A stretch of 64,000 nucleotides of DNA from Azospirillaceae bacterium (GTDB lineage Bacteria; Pseudomonadota; Alphaproteobacteria; Azospirillales; Azospirillaceae). Below are positions 8,618 through 18,876 of the stretch, piece by piece. The notes beneath the pieces were generated by a model, which saw only the letters and a list, made by a program, of their open reading frames with translations, had not been told where the DNA came from and ran no database searches. Position 1 is the first letter of the stretch. Each line of letters begins with the position of its first letter. A program made the position numbers and the translations under genes. The stretch is from contig JAPWJW010000001.1 in assembly GCA_028283825.1 (NCBI GenBank), positions 1,736,001 through 1,800,000 on the forward strand, in the 5' to 3' direction.

Positions 8618-9922
8618 ATGAAGGCCCGCGGCGCGTTTTTGGCGTCCTTGGCCGCCATACTCGTCTTTCTGCTCTTCTTTCAGGCTTCGGCGGGAAGCCC
8701 GCCGCGCGCTGACATCACCCTTAGCCTCCAAGGCGCCAGCCTGCGCGCCGACTATCGCCTGGACCAGCCGGTCACCAGCCTGCACCTGGGCCAGGGGCCT
8801 GTCGCCTGGCAGAACCCGGTGTGGCGGGTGGCGACGCCGGGCATGGTGCTGCAGAACCAGGAGGTCCGGGCGGCGGACGGCCGGGCGTTCAAGGAATTCA
8901 CCCTGGTGGTGAATGAGGACCGCCGGGTGGTGGACCGCACCTACCCGGTGCTGATCCGCCTGGGCGATGGCGGTTTCCTGGTCTACGGCCCCTTCCTGCG
9001 GGCCACATCCGGCACCGCAACCCTGCTGGCGAAAGGATCCGTCCCCACCTTGCCGGACGGTGACAGCGCCCTGCGCGGCTACGTCTTCGTGGGCGCCCCC
9101 AATTACATCGCACCGGTGGACGCCCGCCGGCCGGACCTGGGCCGGCTGGTGGCGCGGCCCGACCTGCCGCCGCAATGGAAAGCGGAGGTGGCGCCGGGCC
9201 TGGCGGAGGCGCTGGCCTATTACCGCCAACGCCTGCCCCTGCGCGATGGCGTCACACCCATCGTCGTCTACAAGGACCGGCCCGACCCGGTGCTGCGCGG
9301 CAATGTCACCGGCGGCGGCATGCTGCTGTTGCAGGTGGGGGGCGTCTGGCGGGTGCCCCGGCTGGAGATTCGACCGGAACGCAACCGCCTGCTGGCGCAC
9401 GAGGTGTTCCACCTGTTCCTGCGCCGGCACGACAACGCCGATTTCCCCGACTGGATGAACGAGGGTGCGGCCGATTACGCCGCCGGCCTGGTCATCCGCC
9501 ACGGCGCACCACCCAGCCTGGGGGAGGTGCAGTTGCAACTGGACCTGTGCGTCACCAGCTTGGCCGACCGGCCACTGGACAGCCCGACCACCGTGGCCCG
9601 CAACCGCATGCCCTATGCCTGCGGCTTCGTCGCCCACTGGATCGTCGACACCGCCCTGCGCCAAGGCCCCGGCCGTGCGGGCGGCAACGACACCCGCCTG
9701 TTCGCCCTGTGGGCCGACATGGCGGCGCGCGACGGTGCCACCGCCGGGGACGCCCTGCGCCAGGCCGTGGCCCCCTCACCCGCCGCCGCCAGGGCGCTGG
9801 CCCTGCTGCTGACGGGCAGCGGCGGGGACCGCTGGCCGCAATGGGCCGCCGCCATCACGCAGATGGGCGTGGCGGCCCGGTACGTGGGGGGACAGGACCC
9901 CCGGGTGGTGGTGGCACCCTAA
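8618..9922 (+). CDS. Secreted metallopeptidase-like protein (HExxH, gluzincin type)
   Basis: 434 residues with an N-terminal signal peptide ([20 protein letters not shown]), so periplasmic or secreted. The zinc site is HEVFH (residues 261-265). A Glu at residue 282 in [11 protein letters not shown], 16 residues on, fits the third ligand of gluzincin (peptidase MA clan) enzymes. The upstream half is a beta-rich domain like those that precede the catalytic domain in M1-like proteins. The substrate is unknown. The last codons overlap the stop of the convergent chemoreceptor gene by 4 nt. Confidence 0.72.
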   Translation: MKARGAFLASLAAILVFLLFFQASAGSPPRADITLSLQGASLRADYRLDQPVTSLHLGQGPVAWQNPVWRVATPGMVLQNQEVRAADGRAFKEFTLVVNEDRRVVDRTYPVLIRLGDGGFLVYGPFLRATSGTATLLAKGSVPTLPDGDSALRGYVFVGAPNYIAPVDARRPDLGRLVARPDLPPQWKAEVAPGLAEALAYYRQRLPLRDGVTPIVVYKDRPDPVLRGNVTGGGMLLLQVGGVWRVPRLEIRPERNRLLAHEVFHLFLRRHDNADFPDWMNEGAADYAAGLVIRHGAPPSLGEVQLQLDLCVTSLADRPLDSPTTVARNRMPYACGFVAHWIVDTALRQGPGRAGGNDTRLFALWADMAARDGATAGDALRQAVAPSPAAARALALLLTGSGGDRWPQWAAAITQMGVAARYVGGQDPRVVVAP

Positions 9923-12033
9923 GCCGCGCGGATGCCGTTCAGGAACTGGTCCACCGCCTCGCGCAGGCGATTGGCATCGCCGGTCAGGCCGTGCGCCGCC
10001 GCGTGCATGTCGGACACCGCCCGGCCCGTCTCACCCACCGCGGCCGAAACCTCAGCCACGTTGAGAGACACGTCGCGGGTGGCGTCCGCCGCCTGGCGGA
10101 CGTTGCGGCTGATCTCCCCGGTGGCGGCGGCCTGTTCCTCCACCGCGGCGGCGATGGCGGTCGACACCTCGCTCATGTCGCGGATGGAATGGCCGATGGT
10201 GCCGATGGCGCCCACCGCCTGGTCGGTCGCCTTCTGGATGGCGGTGATCTGCGCGCCGATCTCCTCCGTCGCCTTGGCGGTCTGGCCGGCCAGTTGCTTC
10301 ACCTCGTGCGCCACGACGGCGAAGCCCTTGCCGGCCTCACCGGCCCGCGCCGCCTCGATGGTGGCGTTCAGCGCCAGCAGGTTGGTCTGGCTGGCGATGT
10401 CGGTGATCATCTTGACCACGTCGCCGATGCGGCGCGCGGCCTCCGCCAGGCTGGCCACGGTCTCGTTGGTCTGTGCCGCCTCACCCACCGCCCGGGCGGC
10501 CATGGCGCTGGAATGGGCAACCTGCTGCCCGATTTCACGGACGGAGCTTTCCATCTCTTCCGTCGCGGCCGACACCGTCTGCACGTTGCCGGAGGTCTGT
10601 TCCGCCGCCGAGGCCGCGGCCACCACCTGACTGGAGGTGGCATCCGCCATGCCGCCCAGGGCGCCGGCGATCTGCGTCAGGTGGCCGGAGGACGCGTTGA
10701 CGGACTGCAACACCTCCTGCACCTGGCGGTCGAATTCACCCACCAGGGCATCGACGGCACGGGCGCGGCGTTCGCGCCCCTCATGCTCCTGCCGCTGCGC
10801 CTCTTCCAGGCGCTGTCGCTCCAACGCGTTGTCGCGGAAGATGGCCAGCGCGCCAGCCAAGTCGCCGATCTCATCCCGGTTGTCGGCATAGGGGATGTCG
10901 GCGGCCAGGTCGCCCTTGGCCACACGCAGCATCACGCCGGTCATGGCGGTCATGGGGCCGGTGACGCGGCGGGTCACCATGACCATGCCGGCGGCCCCCA
11001 GCAACAGGCAGATGACCACCAGGGCGCCATCCACCGCCAACCGCACGGCGGCGGCCGTGCCCTGCGCCTGCGCCAGGCTGTCCGCCGCGTCCAGCGCTGC
11101 GGTGGAGACGGCGGCCAGCACCTCGAACGAGGCATTGGAACGGGCCATCCACTGGTCCAGGCTCACGGGCGACGGCGTGCCGGCCAGCACCGCCTTCTCG
11201 ATGGTCTCGTGCAGGCCCAGCACTTCCTTGAAATACGCGGCATCGCCGGCGGCGATGGCCTGGCGCACGCTGTCGGGAATGTCCTCGCGCAGGCTCAGCG
11301 CCTTGGTCAGGCGCCAGCCGGCCTCCAATTGGCCGCGATAGCCGGCGGACTGGATCTGCATGGCCGGGGTGTAGGGCTGGCCCTGCAAGGCGAACATCAG
11401 CAGGTTGCGCTCCAGGCCCGCCGTGTCGCGGGTGACGTAAGCCGCGTCCTTCAGCGCGATCAGGCTGGCGAAGGCCGGGCTTTCATGGCTGATGCGGGCG
11501 CCCACGCTGGTGCCCGCCTGTTCCAGCTTGCCCACCAGGGCGTCGGTCGCCGCCGACCAGTTCTTGAACAGGTCGGCCGGGCGCTGGTCCTGCGGCTGGG
11601 CCACGGCGGCATCGGCAACGGCGCGCACCTCATCCAGGGCCTTGCGCGCGGCCTTCAGCGCCGGTGCGCTGACACCATCACCGCAATCCAGCACGGTGCA
11701 CTCGGCGATCACCTCATCCATGGCAGCGTTGGATTTGGCGCGCAGCGCCATCACGTCGGCCATGGCGGCGGGGGAGGCCAGGGTCTTTTCAGGAATCAGG
11801 CGCTTCACGGCGCCGCGCTCCAGCCGGGTGCTTTGCAGGGCGCGAAAGACGTCGCCCACCGCGTCGCCCATGCGCGCGGCGCGCGCGGCCCGGCGATAGT
11901 CGGTGTAGGCGCTTTCCGTGGCGATGCCCAGCACCACCACCAGCACAGCCAGCAGGATGCCCAGCACCGCGTTCAGCAGGACGGCGATACGCACGGACTT
12001 GAAAAACCCTGAACCCTTGAATTGCCCAGACAC
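9919..12033 (-). CDS. Methyl-accepting chemotaxis protein
   Basis: 704 residues from a GTG start. TM1 is at about residues 15-38 ([19 protein letters not shown]), followed by a periplasmic helical sensor region (about 40-330). TM2 is at about 330-352 ([18 protein letters not shown]), then HAMP, then the coiled-coil signalling domain. The hairpin tip is recognisable ([19 protein letters not shown]), as is the ATEEIGAQI segment that follows. It signals through CheW/CheA in the inner membrane. The ligand is not predictable; the sensor is not a PAS or Cache type I can name. No che genes lie nearby. Confidence 0.95.
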   Translation of the reverse strand: MSGQFKGSGFFKSVRIAVLLNAVLGILLAVLVVVLGIATESAYTDYRRAARAARMGDAVGDVFRALQSTRLERGAVKRLIPEKTLASPAAMADVMALRAKSNAAMDEVIAECTVLDCGDGVSAPALKAARKALDEVRAVADAAVAQPQDQRPADLFKNWSAATDALVGKLEQAGTSVGARISHESPAFASLIALKDAAYVTRDTAGLERNLLMFALQGQPYTPAMQIQSAGYRGQLEAGWRLTKALSLREDIPDSVRQAIAAGDAAYFKEVLGLHETIEKAVLAGTPSPVSLDQWMARSNASFEVLAAVSTAALDAADSLAQAQGTAAAVRLAVDGALVVICLLLGAAGMVMVTRRVTGPMTAMTGVMLRVAKGDLAADIPYADNRDEIGDLAGALAIFRDNALERQRLEEAQRQEHEGRERRARAVDALVGEFDRQVQEVLQSVNASSGHLTQIAGALGGMADATSSQVVAAASAAEQTSGNVQTVSAATEEMESSVREIGQQVAHSSAMAARAVGEAAQTNETVASLAEAARRIGDVVKMITDIASQTNLLALNATIEAARAGEAGKGFAVVAHEVKQLAGQTAKATEEIGAQITAIQKATDQAVGAIGTIGHSIRDMSEVSTAIAAAVEEQAAATGEISRNVRQAADATRDVSLNVAEVSAAVGETGRAVSDMHAAAHGLTGDANRLREAVDQFLNGIRAA

Positions 12034-12127
12034 CCCGGTACCCCCTGGCCCGCTGGTCCCGACGACGGCCGGAACATCAATGCAGGTCTGCCACCTAAGC
12101 TTGGGCGAACGAGGTACCCCGGACCAC

Positions 12128-12592
12128 CTATACGGAAGGATCGGATTGGCTCGGGGGCTGCACCGAAAGCTGATCGAACAGGGGCCGGATCAATGGCGTG
12201 AGGCGGCGGATTTCCTGACGATGGGCCAGCGACAGGGCGGCCAGCACCGCCTCCGCCGCCGGGGTCAGGCTCAGCACCACCTGGCGCCTGTCCCCCGGCC
12301 CCGGCCGGCGCACGACCAGCCCATGGCTTTCCAGCCGATCCACCAGCCCCACCGCACTATGGGGCCGGACGCACAGCCGCTCCGCCAGTTCCCCCACCGT
12401 GACATGGTCACGACCGGGGAAACCCTTGATGGCCAGCAGGGCCTGGTGCTGCTGCGCCGTCAGGCCCGCCCCCGCCGCCGCATCCTCGCTGAATGACAGG
12501 AAGCGCCGCAACAGATGGCGGAATTCCGCCAACAGCACGTAGTCGGCCTTGTCCAAGGCGGGGGTGTCGGCGGGGTTTTGGGGGTGCGTCAT
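12128..12592 (-). CDS. MarR-family transcriptional regulator
   Basis: 154 residues with a central winged helix ([55 protein letters not shown]), the MarR fold. The ATG at 12592 is used because the frame upstream of it runs through the operator and the divergent gene. It is divergent from the ClC channel gene, with a palindrome between them that is its likely operator. Probably an autorepressor that also controls the channel. Confidence 0.88.
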   Translation of the reverse strand: MTHPQNPADTPALDKADYVLLAEFRHLLRRFLSFSEDAAAGAGLTAQQHQALLAIKGFPGRDHVTVGELAERLCVRPHSAVGLVDRLESHGLVVRRPGPGDRRQVVLSLTPAAEAVLAALSLAHRQEIRRLTPLIRPLFDQLSVQPPSQSDPSV

Positions 12593-12635
12593 GAGGCGGA
12601 GTCCGGGCGGCCTTGAAAAATCGACGCCTTTATAA

Positions 12636-12652
12636 ATATCGCAGTACGATAT
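12636..12652. promoter_or_regulatory. Palindromic operator between marR-like and ClC genes
   Basis: ATATCG-CAGTA-CGATAT, a 17-bp inverted repeat. The shape (TATCG..CGATA) is typical of MarR-family sites. It lies 44 bp upstream of the MarR start. Confidence 0.65.
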
Positions 12653-12705
12653 ATTAAGGGCGCGAACCGGCGGGAACGCCGGCCCTTCCCTTATAAGCGG
12701 TAACG

Positions 12706-14511
12706 ATGATGGCAAGCGATGCGCCGATGACGTCCTCCCGCCCACCTCGGGACATGCCCTGGGTGATTTCAGCGCCGACCGGCGCCTGCCGATGCTGATG
12801 GCCATGGCCGTGCTGGTGGGGGCTGCCGGGGCCGGGGCCGCCTGGGTGCTGCTGCGCCTGATCGACCTTGCCACCAACCCTGGCCTATTTCGGCCGGATC
12901 AGCGTGGCCCCGGCCCGGCCGGTGGACAGCCCGCTGGGCTGGTGGATGGTCCTGGTCCCGGTCGCGGGCTGCCTGATCATCGGGCTGATGGCGCGCTACG
13001 GTTCCGAAAAGATCCGGGGCCACGGCATTCCGGAGGCGATGGAGGCCATCCTGGTGGGCCGCAGCCGCATCCAACCCAAGGTGGCGCTGCTGAAACCGCT
13101 GTCGTCCGCCATTTCCATCGGGTCGGGCGGTCCCTTCGGCGCCGAGGGCCCCATCATCATGACCGGCGGGGCCATCGGATCGCTGTTCGCGCAGTTGTTC
13201 CACCTGACGGATGCGGAGCGCAAGACCCTGCTGGTGGCGGGTGCGGCCGCAGGCATGAGGGCCACCTTCGGCACACCGGTGGCCGCCATGCTGCTGGCCG
13301 TCGAACTGCTGCTGTTCGAATGGAAGCCGCGCAGCTTCATCCCCGTGGCCGTGGCGGCCGCCGTGGCCGCCGCCTGCCGCCCGGCCCTGCTGGGGGCCGG
13401 CCCCCTGTTCCCCCTGGCCGACAGCGCGCCCCTGCCGGCCCTGGGCCTGCTGCTGTGCGCCGTGCTGGGTGTGCTGGCCGGCCTGGGATCGGGCGTGCTG
13501 ACCCGCCTGGTCTATGGGTTCGAGGATTTGTTCGCCCGCCTGCCCCTGCACTGGATGTGGTGGCCCATGATCGGCGGCCTGGCGGTCGGCATCGGCGGCC
13601 TGGTCGATCCCCGCGCCCTGGGCGTGGGTTATGAGAACATCGCCGCCTTGCTGCATGCCGGCATGGGCATGGACGACGCCCTGCGCCTGGTGGTGGTCAA
13701 GGCGCTGATCTGGGCCATCGCCCTGGGGTCCGGCACCTCCGGCGGGGTGCTGGCGCCCTTGCTGATGATGGGGGGCGCCCTGGGCGCCGTGTTCGGCCTG
13801 ACCGTCCCTTACGGCACGCCCGGCGACTGGGCCCTGGTGGGCATGGCGGCGATGATGGGCGGCACCATGCGGGCGCCGCTGACCGCCATGATCTTCGCAC
13901 TGGAACTGTCGCACGACATGGGCGCCCTGCTACCGCTGGCCATCGCCTGCACCCTGTCGCATGGCACCACGGTGCTGCTGCTGAAACGCTCCATCCTGAC
14001 GGAGAAGGTGGCCCGGCGCGGCCATCACATCGTGCGTGAATACGGGGTCGATCCCTTCGACACCCTGCGTGTCGCCCAGATCATGGTGCGGCGGGTGGAC
14101 ACGCTGGCCAACGGCATGACCTTGGCCGACGCCGCCGCCTTTTTCCTGGACGGCGCCGACCGCCACAAAAGCTATCCCGTCGTGGACCAGGACGGCCGGG
14201 TATTGGGTATGGCATCCCGCGCAGACGCCCTGGTCTGGACACGGCAGGCGAATGACGGCCACACCCTGGCCGATCATTGCGCCGACAGCCCGCTGGCCGC
14301 CGCCTATGAAGATGAACTGGTCGGCGCCGTGGCCGACCGCATGGCCGACAGCGGCCACGGCCGCCTGCCGGTGCTGGACCGCGATACCGGCGCACTGGTC
14401 GGCCTGGTGGCCCGGCGGGACCTGCTGGCCGCCCGCGCACATGGCCAACGCCAGGAACGGGGTCGCGAAGCACTGCTGCGCCCCGGGCGGCGGATCAAAC
14501 AGGGGGCGTGA
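12706..14511 (+). pseudogene. ClC-type chloride channel/transporter with CBS domains, reading frame broken near the N-terminus
   Basis: The main frame gives a ClC core (GSGGPFGAEGPIIMTGGA ion-path motif; AGAAAGMRATFGTPVAAML; GSGTSGGVLAPLLMMGG) followed by two CBS domains (from about 14080). The first membrane helix (MLMAMAVLVGAAGAG through LRLIDLATN, from 12792) is in another frame. It joins the core (LAYFGRISVAP) only if one C is removed at about 12878-12880. Upstream, the best ATGs (12706) are again in the main frame, so a second, opposite shift near 12755-12765 may exist; the N-terminus is short and variable in this family, so that part is less certain. The fault may be a sequencing error or real inactivation. 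Divergent from marR. Confidence 0.7.
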
Positions 14512-14518
14512 GGAAAAC

Positions 14519-15019
14519 TCAGACGGTGAGTTCCACGTGGTGGATCTCGGCGTTCTGCGCCAGCAGCGCCTGTAGGTAGGTTGAGATCTTGCGGGCGCCA
14601 TCGCTGTTCACCGCCAGGCACTGGCGCAGGGCGTCGGCCAGACGGGCATTCTCCAGCCGCTCGGCATCGCTAAGGCCGGCGTGCTGGGGTGCAAGGTGGT
14701 CCACGATGTGGGCCAGTTCCATGCCGGGCTGGGGTTCCGCCATCGGGGCGCCGTCACGCACCAGGCCGCGTAAATTCTGCTGCAGCCGTTCCAGATGGTC
14801 GGGCGCCAGGGAGCCGGTGGGGTCGACCTCATCCACGATGTCGTCGAATACCGACCGGCCGTGGCGTTGCCCTTCCTGGGGCTGGCCGTCCCGCTGGCGC
14901 CGCCGGTCCTGCTGCCGCGCCTCACGTTCCTTCACCGCGCTCACCCGGTTGACGTTCAGCTGCGCCGCCGGCGGATGGGCGGGGCTGATATCGGGAATGG
15001 GGACGGGCGTGACAATCAT
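14519..15019 (-). CDS. Hypothetical protein
   Basis: 166 residues, not recognised. The N-terminus is Pro-rich (VTPVPIPDISPAHPP), followed by a highly charged region (VKEREARQQDRRRQRDGQ) and a helical C-terminal half (LRQCLAVNSDGARKISTYLQ). It is soluble, with no signal or membrane segment. The start at 15019 has a GGTGAG site, and the open extension beyond it has unusual composition. It is convergent with the ClC gene, 7 bp away. Confidence 0.6.
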   Translation of the reverse strand: MIVTPVPIPDISPAHPPAAQLNVNRVSAVKEREARQQDRRRQRDGQPQEGQRHGRSVFDDIVDEVDPTGSLAPDHLERLQQNLRGLVRDGAPMAEPQPGMELAHIVDHLAPQHAGLSDAERLENARLADALRQCLAVNSDGARKISTYLQALLAQNAEIHHVELTV

Positions 15020-15502
15020 GATCTCACCACCGTAGCGCGAATCGGAAATGCCGGCAAGATGGCACGGCGATTTCCTCAATAGACACCATGGACTGGGGCA
15101 AAATTTTGGCATGCCTGGGCGGCCATCCCCCGCATCCATCACAATCATTGAAAGATCACCAGGCCAAGCGGCACCGTTCTCCATCTGCCGCCAGCCGAAA
15201 ATGGAAAAACGGATTCATGGCGAAATTTATAGATGACGACACCGGCAATAACGATTTCACCCAACCACTGCCAATTCCTGTGCCCTTATCCAGTGCCTTC
15301 TTTACAGGTCGTAATAATGATGGTCCGGGTAAAGGGGCTGCCAGGCCACCGGCCTTATGGTCTAGATCGCCCGACAACGCTTTCCTGTCAGCCGCACGGC
15401 CCTTTTCCAGCAGGAGGCTGTCATAGGCCGGACGGGGGCTTGCCCCGGCCGGGCGCGCCCGCTACGGTCGCGGGCCAGGGCCAATAAAAAGGACCGGTCA
15501 TC
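15020..15502. other. Non-coding stretch, about 480 bp
   Basis: Between the hypothetical gene and the CoxG-like gene. Base composition is lower in GC around 15170-15320. Short open frames here lack ribosome sites and convincing codon use. It probably holds the divergent promoters. No repeat or RNA gene is seen. Confidence 0.5.
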
Positions 15503-16543
15503 GTGGACATCAACGGCGAATATTTGATCGCGTCACCCCGTGACCGGGTGTGGGCCGCGTTGCATGACGTCCGGCTCCTGGGCCTCAGCCTTCCCGGCGC
15601 CGAACAGGTGGAGCAGGCCAGCGACGGCAATTTCAGCCTGATCACGACATCGGCGCACGGGCCGCTGGCCGGCCGCTTCCACACCGCCGTCACCGTGTCG
15701 GAGCCGGTGCCGGCCGAGGCCGCAACACTCACCCTCGACATCCGCCAGGGGGCGGACGCCGTGGCACAGGGTACCGTCCGCGTTGCGCTGCACGACGCCG
15801 CCAACGGGCACACGCTGCTGACCTATGCCGCCGATCTGATCGTCAGCGGCGCGCTGTTGCACGTGGGGGCCCGGCCCCTGCACACCGCCGCCGCCACGCT
15901 GGCCGGCACCTTCATCAACAACCTCGCGGCCACCCTGGCGTCCGCCCATCCGGTCTTCGCCGAACCCGCCGTGGACGCCGCCGCCATCGCCGAAGTCGTG
16001 CCTGAGGAAACCATGCCTGAACCCACCGTCCCGCCGGAGGAAACCGCAACCGCCGACGCAACGCCCATCGCGGAGGCCAAGCCCAAGCGCACCCACAAAC
16101 CCAAGGCGGTGCCGCTGTCGGCGCCGGCACCGGAGGAGCCACCGCCCCAGGCGGAGGAAATCCCCCTGGTGGAACTGGCCCCCCTGAGCGAGGCGCTGGC
16201 CCCAACCCTGATGCTGGCCGCCCAGGAAGAGGCGGCGCTGAAGGCAGAAACCGCCCAGGAGGCGGCGCAGGCCGAAACCCTGGAGATCGACGCCCCGATG
16301 TCAGAGGCGGAGGCCCACGCGGCGGCGGAGGCCCACGCCCGTGCGGTGGAACACCAGGTGCGACCGACGGAGGCCGAGGCCCTGGGCTCCGCCGGCATCT
16401 CCCTGCCGCCGGAACCGGCCGCCCCCAACGGCGTGTCCCCACCGGCCCTGACGCCGCCGCAGCCCCATCCCGGCCTGCGCCCCATGATCTGGATCCCCAT
16501 CCTGGTCCTGATCCTGCTGCTGCTGATCGTCCTGATCCGCTGA
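15503..16543 (+). CDS. CoxG-like SRPBCC protein with C-terminal membrane anchor
   Basis: 346 residues from a GTG start preceded by AAAAAGGA. Residues about 1-150 match the CoxG family, START/SRPBCC fold (MDINGEYLIASPRDRVWAAL; LPGAEQVEQASDGNF). In carboxydotrophs CoxG helps anchor and mature CO dehydrogenase at the membrane. A long Ala/Glu/Pro-rich linker (about 155-320) leads to a terminal helix (MIWIPILVLILLLLIVLIR), making it a tail-anchored protein much longer than a minimal CoxG (about 150 residues plus anchor). It heads a group of molybdenum-hydroxylase accessory genes. Confidence 0.82.
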   Translation: MDINGEYLIASPRDRVWAALHDVRLLGLSLPGAEQVEQASDGNFSLITTSAHGPLAGRFHTAVTVSEPVPAEAATLTLDIRQGADAVAQGTVRVALHDAANGHTLLTYAADLIVSGALLHVGARPLHTAAATLAGTFINNLAATLASAHPVFAEPAVDAAAIAEVVPEETMPEPTVPPEETATADATPIAEAKPKRTHKPKAVPLSAPAPEEPPPQAEEIPLVELAPLSEALAPTLMLAAQEEAALKAETAQEAAQAETLEIDAPMSEAEAHAAAEAHARAVEHQVRPTEAEALGSAGISLPPEPAAPNGVSPPALTPPQPHPGLRPMIWIPILVLILLLLIVLIR

Positions 16544-16829
16544 GAGGGCCCCCAGGAAACATCGGTGACTTCGACGCGCGGGGCTCCGGTCCCGCGCGCC
16601 ATTGGCATTACACCCCGCCGTCCTATTGATAACGAACGCCACCCCCCTTAGCCTTAGGCGAGAGCGGGGGATATATACCACCCTGGGTGTGGCGGGCCGT
16701 CGCAGCGGCCGATGGCGCCGCACGGTATGACACCCCGGCGCGAGTAAGCTGAAGAGGCCAGACCAGAACGACAGCACGAAGACGACCAGGACCAGCGACC
16801 ATAACGGCCCGGCTGAAGGAGGAACGCCC

Positions 16830-17552
16830 ATGCATCCCGTGGACTTTCACCACCCGACCCGACCCACCCCGGCATCCAGGCCCCCCGACCAGGGCGTCCC
16901 CGCCCTGACCGGCATCGCCGCCACCGCCGACGGCCTGATGGTCGGCGCCTTCGCCACCCACACCACCATCGCCGCCAGTCCGCTGGTCGCCCGCATCCTG
17001 CCGGCCCTGGGCCGCCTGGCTGGCGGCGTGGGCGACCGCCGCAACCGCGATCACGACACCATCGGCGCACGGCTGGGCAATATCCGGCCCGGCGGCGCAA
17101 TGGATGAAGAGGGCGATGGCGACTATCCCGCGGCCCTGCTGGCCCTGGACGCCACCCTCCATGCCGCCGCCCCGGCCGGCCGGCGGCGGCTGGCGGCGCA
17201 GGAGTTCCTGTCCGGGAACGCGGTGGCGCCCGATACCCTGCTGGCCGTGCATTTCCCCCGCCCGCGTCGGGCCGCCTACGCCCGTTTCCGTACCCCCCAG
17301 GATCACCAGGCCATCGTCGGCGTGTTCGTCGCCGATACGCAGACGGGCGCCCGGGTGGTGGTCAGCGGCGGCGCCCCGGGCATCTTTCGCTGGACGGCGG
17401 CGGAGGACGCGCTGGATCAGGACTTCAGCCCCGACGCCCTGGCCGGCCTGGCCCTGGACACGGGCGCGTTCAGCAGCGACGGGCACGTCATCGCCGCCTA
17501 CCGCGCCCTGGTGGCGGCCGCCACGGCGCGCCGGGCGGTGGCGGCCTGCTGA
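16830..17552 (+). CDS. Reduced CoxM/XdhB-like FAD-binding subunit
   Basis: 240 residues with a perfect GGAGGA site before the ATG. From about residue 35 it follows the FAD-binding subunit of molybdenum hydroxylases (VGAFATHTTIAASPLV; LAGGVGDRRNRDHDTIG; DYPAALLALDATL). It ends with the CO-dehydrogenase flavoprotein C-terminal domain. The N-terminal segment that normally carries the AGGQS-type FAD loop is missing, and the second loop (TIGARLGNIRPGG) departs from the usual GTIGGSLAN. Family members are about 265-290 residues. It may no longer bind FAD normally. No large (CoxL) or iron-sulphur (CoxS) subunit lies beside it. Confidence 0.7.
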   Translation: MHPVDFHHPTRPTPASRPPDQGVPALTGIAATADGLMVGAFATHTTIAASPLVARILPALGRLAGGVGDRRNRDHDTIGARLGNIRPGGAMDEEGDGDYPAALLALDATLHAAAPAGRRRLAAQEFLSGNAVAPDTLLAVHFPRPRRAAYARFRTPQDHQAIVGVFVADTQTGARVVVSGGAPGIFRWTAAEDALDQDFSPDALAGLALDTGAFSSDGHVIAAYRALVAAATARRAVAAC

Positions 17553-17705
17553 AGCACCGGGCGGCATCGTCGCGGATATGGCATAATCCCAGTTGCGCCC
17601 GGTGGGGTTCATCGGCCAAACCTGGGATGCCCCCCTGGCGGATTGGCGGGCCGGACCCCATCTGGCTGGTGGCCCGTCCGGGCATATTTGACGCTTCGGG
17701 ACCCC

Positions 17706-18869
17706 ATGGCCGCAGACACCCTTCCCCCGCAATCCGTTTCACCCGCCCCGGTGCCCGATGCACCGGTGGACGACCTGTCCATCCTGCGCACGGTGGACGG
17801 CTGGCTGTCCCAAGGCCAGGTGGCGGCCATCGCCACGGTGATCGCCACCTGGGGCTCCTCCCCCCGTCCGGTGGGCAGCAAGCTGGCGGTGGATGCCCAG
17901 GGAAACATGATCGGGTCCGTCTCCGGCGGTTGCGTCGAGGGGGCGGTAGTGGAAGAGGCCCTGCGCGCGCTGGCGGATGGGGAACCCCGGCTGCTGACCT
18001 TCGGCGTGCCGGACGAACGCGCGTGGGAAGTGGGCCTGGCCTGTGGCGGCACCGTGCGCATCTATGTCGCCCCCATCGGACCCGGCCACGGCATCAGCCG
18101 CCGCCGCCTGCTGTCGGCGCTGGTCGCCGCGGCCGACGCCAAGCGCCCGGCGGCCCTGGTCACCGACCTGGCCACCGGCCAGCAAACCCTGCTGGAGCCC
18201 CGTGCGGAAGGGGACCGGCAATTGGGGGAGGTGGCGTTGCCCGTCTCCGTCCGCGACGCGGTGCTGGATGCCATCGCCGACGACCATTCCGCCCTCATCA
18301 CCTGCGATGGGGACGCCGATGGCGAATGGTTCGCGCAGGTGTGGAACCCGCCCCTGCGCCTGGTCATCATCGGCGCCGTGCACATCGCCCAGGCGCTGAC
18401 CCCCATGGCCCGGCTGGCGGGGTATGAGGTCACGGTGGTCGACCCGCGCGCCGCCTTCGCCAGTGCCGCGCGCTTTCCCACCACCACGGGTGTCAGCTTG
18501 GTCGGCGACTGGCCGGACGACGCCGTCGCCGCCCTGGCGCCCGATCGGCGCACGGCCGTGATCACGCTGACCCATGACGCCAAGCTGGATGAGCCCGCAC
18601 TGCGCGCCGCCCTGGAAAGCGATGCCTTCTTCATCGGCGCCCTGGGCAGCCGCAAGACCCACCACCGCCGCCTGGAACGGCTGGCGGATTTCGGGCCCAC
18701 CGCCCTGGAACGCATCCACGGGCCCGTCGGTCTGGACATCGGCGCGCTGACCCCGGCGGAGATCGCCGTTTCCATCCTGGCGCAAGTGACCCTGGCGCTG
18801 CGCGGCGCCAAGGCCGGCCGTTCGGTGCCATCCGGCGCGGTCCGCAAGGCCGTCTGTTTCGGAGCGTGA
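17706..18869 (+). CDS. XdhC/CoxI-family molybdenum cofactor insertion protein
   Basis: 387 residues. The N-terminal XdhC-CoxI domain (AAIATVIATWGSSPRPVGSK; GSVSGGCVEGAVVEEAL) is followed by a C-terminal Rossmann domain (HIAQALTPMARLAGYEVTVVD; FFIGALGSRKTHHRRLERL). The family binds and sulphurates molybdenum cofactor and delivers it to xanthine dehydrogenase-type enzymes in the cytoplasm. The start at 17706 is chosen because the residues before it do not resemble the family. It is followed after 7 nt by the molybdopterin-binding fusion gene, so they are co-transcribed. Confidence 0.9.
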   Translation: MAADTLPPQSVSPAPVPDAPVDDLSILRTVDGWLSQGQVAAIATVIATWGSSPRPVGSKLAVDAQGNMIGSVSGGCVEGAVVEEALRALADGEPRLLTFGVPDERAWEVGLACGGTVRIYVAPIGPGHGISRRRLLSALVAAADAKRPAALVTDLATGQQTLLEPRAEGDRQLGEVALPVSVRDAVLDAIADDHSALITCDGDADGEWFAQVWNPPLRLVIIGAVHIAQALTPMARLAGYEVTVVDPRAAFASAARFPTTTGVSLVGDWPDDAVAALAPDRRTAVITLTHDAKLDEPALRAALESDAFFIGALGSRKTHHRRLERLADFGPTALERIHGPVGLDIGALTPAEIAVSILAQVTLALRGAKAGRSVPSGAVRKAVCFGA

Positions 18870-18876
18870 TGCCACC

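Noticed and set aside
9175-12012. A very long open frame (about 945 codons) on the plus strand
   Set aside because: It is antisense to the chemoreceptor and overlaps the peptidase in another frame. High GC leaves such frames open; its translation is low-complexity and lacks domains.
15088-15487. Short open frames in the gap before the CoxG-like gene
   Set aside because: No ribosome site of quality, codon use is poor, and two frames overlap without either standing out.
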